NCBI GenBank assembly: GCA_040880365.1 | Contig: JBBDIO010000150.1 | Coordinates: 1-29,275, forward strand | Reading direction: 5' to 3' | Length of the DNA: 29,275 nucleotides | DNA from: JBBDIO01 sp040880365 | Lineage (GTDB): Bacteria; Chloroflexota; Anaerolineae; Caldilineales; Caldilineaceae | Shown here: positions 7,707 to 16,417 of the stretch, piece after piece | Layout of the letters: each line of letters begins with the position of its first letter | Position numbering within the stretch: position 1 is the first letter of the stretch | The notes under the pieces: model-generated | Seen by the model: only the letters and a program-made list of their open reading frames with translations | Told to the model about the DNA's origin: nothing | Databases searched by the model: none | Program-made: the position numbers and the translations under genes

Positions 7707-9335
7707 ATGAGCTTCCCATACGCGGGGGTTCAGTATCGACCGCTAGTAACCGGTCGACAAGGAATGGTTTCATCCGCACACCCGCTTGCCACATTGGCAG
7801 GCTTGCGCACGCTGATGGAAGGCGGCAACGCCGTGGATGCGGCAGTCGCGACGGCGGCCGCGCTGGGCACGGTAGAAATGGGCCTGTCGGGCATGGGCGG
7901 CGTGGGGTGGATGCAAATCTACGACGCCAAAAGCGACACTCACACCTGCCTGGATTATCAGGGCTGGAGTCCCTATGCTGCGGAACCCAGCCAGTTCAAA
8001 GACCCGGTAGAGATGCAGCGCGGTGTCAAATCGGTGAATGTACCCGGCTCGCCTGCGGGCTGGTGCGCTGCGCTGGAACGCTTTGGCACGATGGATCGCG
8101 CCAGCGTCTTCAAACACGCCATTGATATTTGCGAAAACGGCCATCCGGTCACCATTCACGCCGCCAATATCGTCAACACCTACATCCCCTGGCTCCAGGA
8201 ATTCCCCTCCTCTATGGAATTCTTCTTCCCCCACGGCACGCCCATGCGCCCGGGGCAATTGCACAAACAGCCCGATCTGGCGCGCAGCTTTCGCGCGCTG
8301 GTCGAAGAAGGCCCGGATGTCTATTACAAGGGCGAAATCGCCGAAAAGATCGTCAACTTCTGCCAGTCCAATGGCGGCTTTCTCACCATGCAAGACATGG
8401 CCGATCTCGATGTGGAATGGGTTGATCCCATCGGCATCGACTACCGCGATTTCAAAGTCTTTGGCCCGCCTGCGCCTTCCAGCGCAGTACAGTGGCTGCA
8501 AACACTGAAACTGCTGGAAGGCTATGACCTGGCGGAAATGGGTCACAACTCGGTAGATCATCTGCACACCGTGCTCGAAGCGATTAAACTGGCGATTGCC
8601 GACCGCATCTACTACAACGTGGATGCGACTGCCGACTGGCACCATCTGCTTTCCGATGACTATTGCACGGCGCGGCGGGCCTTGATCGACCCCCAGCGGG
8701 CCGCCCACATCATCGGCGCGCGCTATGCGCCCACCATGGATATGAACATCGTCAAACCGGGCGACGCCGCCGGTATGCGCGAAAGCACCACCCATTTCAA
8801 TGTGGTAGATGCCCAGGGCAACGCCGTCTCCTGCACCCAAAGTCTGGGCGGTTTCGGTTCGGGCGCGGTCGTGCCCGAAACCGGCATCCTGCTCAACGAC
8901 TTCCTCTACTGGTTCGACAGCGACCCCGACAGCCCCAACGTGGTCGCGCCCCACAAAAAGGTAGAAATGTGCCTTTCGCCGGGCATGATCTGGCGCGACG
9001 ACAAGGTCTTTGCGCTGATGGGCACGCCGGGCAGCCACGGTATCATGGAAACCACGCCCCAATTCATGTCCAATCTCATGGATTTTGGCATGTCGATCCA
9101 GGCGGCCATCGAAGCGCCGCGCGCCCGTCCGCTGGAATCCACGCGCATCATCGCCGAACGGCGCATCGACCGGGCAGTGATCGACGGTCTGGCCGCGCGC
9201 GGCCATGCCGTGAACATCATGCCCGAATTTACTATGGCCGTGGGCGGCGCGCAGGGCATCATGATCGATCCCGATTCTGGCACCTTTTCGGGCGGGGCCG
9301 ACCCGCGCCGCGATGGCTATGCTATTGGTTGGTAG
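7707..9335 (+). CDS. Gamma-glutamyltransferase-like Ntn hydrolase, cytosolic
   Basis: A 542-residue protein of the gamma-glutamyltranspeptidase family. The autoprocessing site is ESTTHFNVVDAQGNAVSCTQ, with Thr361 as the expected new N-terminal nucleophile. GFGSGAVVPETGILLND follows, and early in the protein is GGNAVDAAVATAAALG, both family signatures. The family cleaves gamma-glutamyl or related amide bonds; relatives include cephalosporin acylases. There is no signal peptide or membrane anchor, so unlike periplasmic GGT it should act in the cytoplasm on imported material. ATG at 7707 with GAGAGGA upstream. It sits between the CUT1 permeases and a class V aminotransferase in one operon, which suggests it opens an amide-linked substrate delivered by the transporter. 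True glutathione activity is not implied. Confidence 0.9.
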   Translation: MSFPYAGVQYRPLVTGRQGMVSSAHPLATLAGLRTLMEGGNAVDAAVATAAALGTVEMGLSGMGGVGWMQIYDAKSDTHTCLDYQGWSPYAAEPSQFKDPVEMQRGVKSVNVPGSPAGWCAALERFGTMDRASVFKHAIDICENGHPVTIHAANIVNTYIPWLQEFPSSMEFFFPHGTPMRPGQLHKQPDLARSFRALVEEGPDVYYKGEIAEKIVNFCQSNGGFLTMQDMADLDVEWVDPIGIDYRDFKVFGPPAPSSAVQWLQTLKLLEGYDLAEMGHNSVDHLHTVLEAIKLAIADRIYYNVDATADWHHLLSDDYCTARRALIDPQRAAHIIGARYAPTMDMNIVKPGDAAGMRESTTHFNVVDAQGNAVSCTQSLGGFGSGAVVPETGILLNDFLYWFDSDPDSPNVVAPHKKVEMCLSPGMIWRDDKVFALMGTPGSHGIMETTPQFMSNLMDFGMSIQAAIEAPRARPLESTRIIAERRIDRAVIDGLAARGHAVNIMPEFTMAVGGAQGIMIDPDSGTFSGGADPRRDGYAIGW

Positions 9336-9412
9336 GCCCCGGCTGGTAGGCACTCATTCCCGAACCGCAGACTCACGGCTCAAGCCAAAAGTCTCTGAAA
9401 GGACACGCACCC

Positions 9413-10591
9413 GTGACCATTGGCAGCATTCGTGGCAGCATTCGCGCCGACTTTCCCATGTTGGCGAATTGCACCTATTTCAACTGTGGCGGCATTGCGC
9501 CGCTTTCCCACAGCGTGGGCGCAGAATTGTTGCGCCTGCCCACGGCCATCATCCAGGATGGCCCGGCGCGCATGTTGACGCGCGATGACGACTTCATCGG
9601 CATCGAAAAGGCGCGCGCCAAACTGGCCCACTTCATCGGCGCCGATCCCGATGAAGTGGCCTTCACCACTCAATTTTCCACCGCGGTCAATATCGTGGTC
9701 GAAGGGCTGGACTGGCAGGCTGGGGACGAGGTCATCGTCACCGACCAGGAACACCCCGCGCTGTTGATTCCCCTCATGAACATCGTGCGCCGCCACGGTC
9801 TGAAGGTGAGCCGCATCCCCGTTTCGCACAATGCCGACGAGATGCTGAGCAGCTTCGAGGCTGTGCTCACCGACCGCACCAAGCTGGTCGCGGTGAGCCA
9901 TGTGACCACCGACAGCGGCACGACGCTCCCCGTGGCCGAGATGACCCGCCTGGCCCATGCACGGGGCGCATATGTGTACTATGACGGCGCACACACGCTG
10001 GGCCAGGTTCCCCTGGATATGCACGCGCTCGACTGTGATTTCTATGGCATGGTGGGCTATAAGTGGATCATGGGACCCTATCCGTCGGCCGCGCTCTATA
10101 TCCGCCGAGATCTGCTGGACAAGATCGAAGTGACCTGGTGTGGCAGCAATGTGACCCAGCGCGGCAGTGTGACCATGGGGCCTGAAGACCTGGAATGGAT
10201 TCCCGGCGCGCGCCGCTTTGAATATGGCGGGCGCACCTTTTGCTATGATACGGCGATGGTGGCGGGATTATCCTATGTGGATAACCTGGGTGTAGACGCG
10301 GTGCAGGTGCACAGCCGCCATCTGACCGAGTATTTCCACGCCGCGCTGGACCGTGTGCCCGGTGTGGAAATCCGCAGCCCGCGCAAGCTGGATGACGCCA
10401 CCGGCATCAACACCATCCAACTGGCGAACATGGACGGCGGGGCGGTCTCCACCGCGCTGCGCGAACGCTGGAACATGCTCCAGCGCGCCGCGCTGTGGGG
10501 GTCGAGCGTGCGCATTTCGCTGGCCGCGTTCATCGAAGAAGGCGACGTAGACAGCCTGGTAGATGCCCTGGCGACGCTGGCAAAAGAATAG
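9413..10591 (+). CDS. Class V aminotransferase family PLP enzyme
   Basis: A 392-residue fold-type I PLP enzyme of the class V group (cysteine desulfurase, isopenicillin-N epimerase and kynureninase relatives). The Schiff-base lysine is Lys217 in GMVGYKWIMGPYP, and the pyridine-contacting Asp is in YVYYDGAHTLGQ. FTTQFSTAVNIVVEGL matches the cofactor phosphate region. The start is GTG at 9413 with GAAAGGA about 10 nt upstream; a perfect 12-bp tandem duplication directly after the start gives GSIRGSIR. It is the last gene of the transporter operon, 77 bp after the GGT-like gene, and is followed by a strong hairpin. Likely reactions are transamination, beta-lyase or epimerase chemistry on an amino compound. 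There is no sign of partner Fe-S assembly genes, so a cysteine desulfurase role is not favoured. Confidence 0.88.
   Translation: MTIGSIRGSIRADFPMLANCTYFNCGGIAPLSHSVGAELLRLPTAIIQDGPARMLTRDDDFIGIEKARAKLAHFIGADPDEVAFTTQFSTAVNIVVEGLDWQAGDEVIVTDQEHPALLIPLMNIVRRHGLKVSRIPVSHNADEMLSSFEAVLTDRTKLVAVSHVTTDSGTTLPVAEMTRLAHARGAYVYYDGAHTLGQVPLDMHALDCDFYGMVGYKWIMGPYPSAALYIRRDLLDKIEVTWCGSNVTQRGSVTMGPEDLEWIPGARRFEYGGRTFCYDTAMVAGLSYVDNLGVDAVQVHSRHLTEYFHAALDRVPGVEIRSPRKLDDATGINTIQLANMDGGAVSTALRERWNMLQRAALWGSSVRISLAAFIEEGDVDSLVDALATLAKE
9421..9444 (+). repeat. 12-bp perfect tandem duplication after the start codon
   Basis: TGGCAGCATTCG occurs twice back to back (9421-9432 and 9433-9444), in frame, giving GSIRGSIR at the N-terminus of the aminotransferase. 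Confidence 0.8.
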
Positions 10592-10607
10592 AAAAACTGC
10601 TGCATAC

Positions 10608-10645
10608 AAGATGGGCGCGCCAGATTCGACAGGCGCGCCCATCTT
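10608..10645 (+). terminator. Perfect 14-bp hairpin at the end of the transporter operon
   Basis: AAGATGGGCGCGCC at 10608-10621 pairs perfectly with 10632-10645 around a 10-nt loop, 16 nt after the aminotransferase stop. It is a good intrinsic terminator stem, but the downstream tract (TTCGTT) is only weakly T-rich. The loop also holds the -35 of the tRNA promoter. Confidence 0.7.
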
Positions 10646-10654
10646 CGTTACAAT
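10626..10654 (+). promoter_or_regulatory. Promoter of tRNA-Leu
   Basis: TCGACA at 10626-10631 (five of six -35 bases) and TACAAT at 10649-10654 are separated by exactly 17 bp. Initiation near 10661 would lie just ahead of the mature tRNA 5' end at 10672. The -35 is in the loop, and the spacer in the 3' arm, of the preceding hairpin. Confidence 0.6.
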
Positions 10655-10671
10655 CGGTGTATCCTGCTCAC

Positions 10672-10754
10672 GGGACGGTGGCGGAATGGCAGACGCAACG
10701 GACTTAAAATCCGTCGAGAGCAATCTCGTGTGGGTTCGAATCCCACCCGTCCTA
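10672..10754 (+). tRNA. tRNA-Leu (anticodon UAA)
   Basis: A class II tRNA of 83 nt. Acceptor GGGACGG pairs with CCGTCCT (G-U at the first pair), with discriminator A at 10754. D stem GCG/CGC, anticodon stem ACGGA/TCCGT around loop CTTAAAA with anticodon TAA at 10705-10707, a long variable arm CGAGAGCAATCTCG, and T arm GTGGG-TTCGAAT-CCCAC. CCA is not encoded. It reads UUA (and UUG by wobble) leucine codons. A partial copy of it lies at 12590-12617. Confidence 0.97.
10683..10710 (+). repeat. Attachment-site-like core within tRNA-Leu (left copy)
   Basis: A 28-bp segment from the D stem to the anticodon loop that is repeated exactly at 12590-12617, in the same orientation. It is the left copy flanking the AT-rich darTG island. 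Confidence 0.75.
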
Positions 10755-10774
10755 CTGAATTATGAACACCCCTA

Positions 10775-11827
10775 CTAATTAGCCGGCAACATCTTTATCC
10801 AGCTTTGACTTGCCAGTGTATCAATTGCCAACTCAATCTGACGTTCTGAAAACCGCCTCTTTTTTTCGTTCCAACTGTAAGTTTGAACCACAACATCTTC
10901 TTTGGTGCTTACTGATTCATTAATAACGAGCCAATGAACAGTTGAGAGTAATTCCAGGCCAAATGGAGATTCGAATCCTTCAACTAATGTAGATACTCGC
11001 TTAAATCGTTCTATTGTATCAATCTTCGATTGAAGAAACGTATTTGCCTCTTCTAAAGCTCCGGGAACTAACTTGAGTATTTTGTCCGGTGTATCGCCTC
11101 CATCTCCATAGCCGGATATCATATGTCCCTCTATGCGATTTAGCACATGTCTAAGATTTTCTGCATAAGGTCCATAAATCCCCTTATTGTATTTAAGTTG
11201 TAGCGGTTCACCGGCAGTTTGCATAAAGTACATGAGTTTATGCACTTCCAACAAAGTGACAAATGGGTCTAATAAGCCGCGTAAATAGCGATCAATCAGG
11301 CTAACCAATGCTGCTCGCCCTGCTGTCATTGAGGGAATGTCTTTTGAACGGTTAATTTGTATGTCTGTTTGCTCGCTTCTCGGCTCGTAAATAACAATTT
11401 GGCAATCGCTGAACTCATCTAGGGCATCTTCGATACGCGGGCGCACATCAGCCCAATCTAATCCACCTAATCCACTGCCTAGAGGAGGGATAGCAATTGA
11501 TTTAATATTTCGAGAGCGAATTTCTGTTGCCAACGCCACGAGTCCGGATTCAATATCCTCCATTCGACTTTTACCCCGCCAATGACGCTTCGTGGGAAAG
11601 TTGATAATGTAACGTGGATTTGTTAATCCGTCGGTTTCAAATACAAACATCCGCCCAGGTATAACCTCATCTCTTTTACAAGCAGCAACATAGGATTTAT
11701 AATTTTCCGGAAAGCTCTTTTTAAATTGCAAAGCAATACCTCTGCCCATAATACCGACACAGTTAACTGTATTGACTATCGCCTCAGTGCTTTCCTTAAC
11801 TATATTTCCTTTTTTATACTCAAACAT
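10775..11827 (-). CDS. darG: DarG-type macrodomain antitoxin (DNA ADP-ribosylglycohydrolase)
   Basis: A 350-residue protein. The N-terminal macrodomain (about 1-155) begins MFEYKKGNIVKE and carries NTVNCVGIMGRGIALQF (19-35) for ADP-ribose binding. Lys80 in NFPTKRHWRGKS corresponds to the catalytic lysine described for Thermus DarG. IPPLGSGLGGLDW is the second ligand loop. The C-terminal part (about 165-350; EVHKLMYFMQTAGEPL, KGIYGPYAENLRHVL) matches the DarG domain that binds the toxin. DarG removes ADP-ribose from thymidine in single-stranded DNA and neutralises DarT. GGAGG lies about 7 nt upstream of the ATG at 11827, 12 bp after the toxin stop, so the pair is translationally linked. Codon use is AT-rich compared with neighbours, indicating transfer. 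It converges on tRNA-Leu. Confidence 0.93.
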   Translation of the reverse strand: MFEYKKGNIVKESTEAIVNTVNCVGIMGRGIALQFKKSFPENYKSYVAACKRDEVIPGRMFVFETDGLTNPRYIINFPTKRHWRGKSRMEDIESGLVALATEIRSRNIKSIAIPPLGSGLGGLDWADVRPRIEDALDEFSDCQIVIYEPRSEQTDIQINRSKDIPSMTAGRAALVSLIDRYLRGLLDPFVTLLEVHKLMYFMQTAGEPLQLKYNKGIYGPYAENLRHVLNRIEGHMISGYGDGGDTPDKILKLVPGALEEANTFLQSKIDTIERFKRVSTLVEGFESPFGLELLSTVHWLVINESVSTKEDVVVQTYSWNEKKRRFSERQIELAIDTLASQSWIKMLPAN

Positions 11828-11839
11828 GAAAGGCCTCCA

Positions 11840-12484
11840 CTAATAGTACCAATCCTGTCTAATCTCGATAAGCGGGTGATGTCGCGAAGCCCGCGTAAGC
11901 TCATATACCTGATTGTAGACATTCTGTGAATACACGCCTATTCGCGAGAACAATTCCCAAGGAAACTTATTTTCAATAAGGAATTCGGCCTGCTTGTTCT
12001 CCTTAACAGCTTGATCATGCCATTTAGTTGCGTATACCGAATTCCAATTGATTTGATCAAGTTCTTCGATATTACTTCTATCCTCGAAGTAATTGGAACC
12101 AGCATTTGAAAGTGTAAATGCCCATTTAATATGATTTTGATCAGCCCATTCAACCACCTGATATAGATCAGCTTCCAAATGAAGTATGGGACCCTGACCA
12201 CCTCGATATGTCAGTGCAGGATGATTCGCCATCGCGATCACATATAGCATTACGGATCGCGCACAAAAGTAAAATGGAACACAATCGCCTACCCGCAGAT
12301 TTGAATGACTTTGAAGCGGCAACCTAAGCCGACGCATCTTTATATCGTTCATTCCGATAATAGAACCGATTTGAGGTCGCTGTGACATTTCTCTGTCGGA
12401 CCACAAATACCCATCTCGAATGATAGATGGTAGGCGATCAATGTGTACAATATGGTAAATTTTTGGTCTATGAGATATCGGCAT
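11840..12484 (-). CDS. darT: DarT-type DNA ADP-ribosyltransferase toxin (DUF4433)
   Basis: A 214-residue protein of usual DarT length. Family motifs are the N-terminal IYHIVHIDRLPSIIRDG, the NAD-binding FYFCARSVMLYVI (Arg76) and the catalytic glutamate Glu167 in KQAEFLIENKFP. All key residues are present, so it looks active. DarT modifies thymidine in single-stranded DNA with ADP-ribose, stalling replication; paired with DarG it acts as a toxin-antitoxin and anti-phage system. It is the first gene of the leftward pair. The ATG at 12484 has no clear ribosome site, which would keep toxin expression low relative to the antitoxin, whose site is strong. The upstream region (12485-12580) is AT-rich but I cannot fix a promoter. 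Confidence 0.93.
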   Translation of the reverse strand: MPISHRPKIYHIVHIDRLPSIIRDGYLWSDREMSQRPQIGSIIGMNDIKMRRLRLPLQSHSNLRVGDCVPFYFCARSVMLYVIAMANHPALTYRGGQGPILHLEADLYQVVEWADQNHIKWAFTLSNAGSNYFEDRSNIEELDQINWNSVYATKWHDQAVKENKQAEFLIENKFPWELFSRIGVYSQNVYNQVYELTRASRHHPLIEIRQDWYY

Positions 12485-12589
12485 TGGACATATGATGCAA
12501 ATGTTTAGATGTGTACCCGTTGGATTGCCGAAACAAGCTTATTCATAGTATACATCAAGCTAACGCTCGTCCTAACAAGTCTGGGAAAT

Positions 12590-12617
12590 GGAATGGCAGA
12601 CGCAACGGACTTAAAAT
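12590..12617 (+). repeat. tRNA-Leu remnant / attachment-site-like core (right copy)
   Basis: An exact 28-bp copy of tRNA-Leu positions 10683-10710. It is not flanked by the tRNA acceptor, variable or T arm, so it is not a gene. GGAATGG at its start pairs with CCATTCC at 12624-12630, so the copy forms most of a hairpin. Confidence 0.8.
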
Positions 12618-12710
12618 ACAGCTCCATTCCTGCGGCTGTCGTGCCTGGGCAGACGAGCACCACCGCTAACCCGTGTCTCCACTGAGCAGCCAAGATGGTA
12701 AGGAACGAAT

Positions 12711-14126
12711 TTGAGCAAGCGAACTCTACAACGGGTTATATACTGTTGGCTGTTCGTACTCATGCTTGCTTGGCCTGTTGCAGTTTCGGCACAAGACGAA
12801 GTGCCAGAGCCTGAAACGCCAGGGACTGAAGAAGAGCAGCAAGTACCGACACAGGTCAACGTGGAGCCGGCGGCCGAGGATGAGCAGATCGCCGAGCGCC
12901 TGGCGCGTATCCTAGAGGCGACGCAATGGTTTGTTGCTCCAGCAGTAGATGTGCGCGATGGGGTCGTCTTTTTAGATGGACAGGCCAATACCCAGGAGCA
13001 GCGCGAATGGGCGGGGAATCTGGCACGCAGCACGGAAGATGTGGTTGCGGTAGTAAACCGGATCGAGGTCATTCCCCGATCCGTGTGGGATTTTTCTCCT
13101 GCATGGACTGAGCTGCGGTCACTCTGGCGCAATACAATTCAAGCGATTCCTCTGCTTGTTTTTGCCGCCGTCGTCCTCTGGCTGTCGTGGTGGCTCACCA
13201 AGCTCATTATTCGATTCTCGCGCCGCTTTTTTTCTGTGCGGCTTGGTTCGTCTTTGTTGGCGGCGATTGCGGCGCGTATCGTTGCGATTCCTGTGTTCCT
13301 GCTGGGCGTCTATCTCGTGTTGCAGGTTGCAGGTTTAACGCGCCTCGCGCTCACGGTGCTGGGCGGTACAGGAATTGTTGGGATTGTCGTGGGTTTTGCG
13401 TTTCGTGATATCGCAGAAAACTTCCTCGCCAGCATCCTCCTGAGCATCCGGCAACCCTTCCGCCGGGATGATCTCATCGAAGTGGTTGGTCACGTGGGTA
13501 TCGTGCAACAGTTGAACACGCGTACCACTGTCCTAATCACCCTGGAGGGGAATCATGTGCAGATTCCCAATTCGATCATCTTCAAGAACACGGTTACCAA
13601 CTATACTGCCAACGCCAACCGTCGCTCGGACTTTGTCGTCAGCATTGGCTATGACAGTGCCATTATCGAGGCGCAGCAGATCATCGCCCAGGTTCTCTAT
13701 GACCATCCTACGGTTTTTAGAACACCGGAACCGCTGGTGCTGGTAGACGAATTAGCCGCGTCCACAGTGAATCTGCGCATCTATTTCTGGTACGATGCAA
13801 CGCAATATGCGCCCTTCAAAATCAAATCTTCACTCCTGCGCCTGATCATGCGTGCACTTCAGGATGCCCATATCTCAATGCCAGATGAAGCGCGCGAGGT
13901 TATCTTTCCCCAGGGTGTTCCCATTATTCAGGCATCCGCGCCAGAGGCGACACCGAGAGAGCTACCCAAGCAAGAAGTCGGTGAGGCAGTCGATGCGGCA
14001 GCCCCTGTGGAGCCCGTGACTTCTGTCGCCGAGGGCGATCTGAGTACTGACGAACCGGAAATTCGTGCGCAGATGCAGAAAGCCCGTGTGCTTGAAGACG
14101 GAGAAGATCTATTAAAGGAATCCTAA
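12711..14126 (+). CDS. MscS-family mechanosensitive channel with periplasmic BON domain
   Basis: A 471-residue protein. A signal peptide (about 1-27, VSA then Gln28) is followed by an acidic linker and a BON domain (about 57-121: DVRDGVVFLDGQANTQEQRE...VVAVVNRIEV). Membrane segments lie near 145-167 and 184-207, then the pore helix GGTGIVGIVVGFAFRDIAENFLASILL (in two parts, about 218-244), followed by the MscS beta domain (QPFRRDDLIEV, VQIPNSIIFKNTVTNY). The C-terminal 70 residues are acidic and probably disordered. It releases solutes on hypo-osmotic stress. The BON domain may tether it to membrane or phospholipid. The start is TTG at 12711, with AAGGA about 8 nt upstream. It converges on rarA with 13 bp between the stop codons. 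Confidence 0.9.
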   Translation: MSKRTLQRVIYCWLFVLMLAWPVAVSAQDEVPEPETPGTEEEQQVPTQVNVEPAAEDEQIAERLARILEATQWFVAPAVDVRDGVVFLDGQANTQEQREWAGNLARSTEDVVAVVNRIEVIPRSVWDFSPAWTELRSLWRNTIQAIPLLVFAAVVLWLSWWLTKLIIRFSRRFFSVRLGSSLLAAIAARIVAIPVFLLGVYLVLQVAGLTRLALTVLGGTGIVGIVVGFAFRDIAENFLASILLSIRQPFRRDDLIEVVGHVGIVQQLNTRTTVLITLEGNHVQIPNSIIFKNTVTNYTANANRRSDFVVSIGYDSAIIEAQQIIAQVLYDHPTVFRTPEPLVLVDELAASTVNLRIYFWYDATQYAPFKIKSSLLRLIMRALQDAHISMPDEAREVIFPQGVPIIQASAPEATPRELPKQEVGEAVDAAAPVEPVTSVAEGDLSTDEPEIRAQMQKARVLEDGEDLLKES

Positions 14127-14139
14127 TGAGAAGCGCCCA

Positions 14140-16413
<2,274 letters not shown>

Positions 16414-16417
16414 CCAA

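Larger units (their letters stand above)
10711..12617. mobile_element. Candidate tRNA-targeted genomic islet carrying darT-darG
   Basis: About 1.9 kb between the two 28-bp repeats. It is visibly AT-richer than the flanks, with different codon use, and encodes only a toxin-antitoxin pair on the minus strand. No integrase or transposase is present, so this would be a minimal or decayed element. The tRNA gene at the left junction is intact. The right repeat is not followed by a tRNA 3' half, so the original junction has decayed or the duplication arose otherwise. Foreign origin is well supported; the integration mechanism is inferred. Confidence 0.6.

Noticed and set aside
12560..12585. Integron attC-like sequence (GCTAACGCTCGTCCTAACAAG, in part)
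   Set aside because: Only one short CTAACAAG-type box is seen; there is no paired core site, no cassette array and no integrase.
12505..12693. Small frame containing FKSVASAIP near the tRNA remnant
   Set aside because: This peptide string is simply the reverse translation of a tRNA-Leu segment; the same string appears opposite the intact tRNA.
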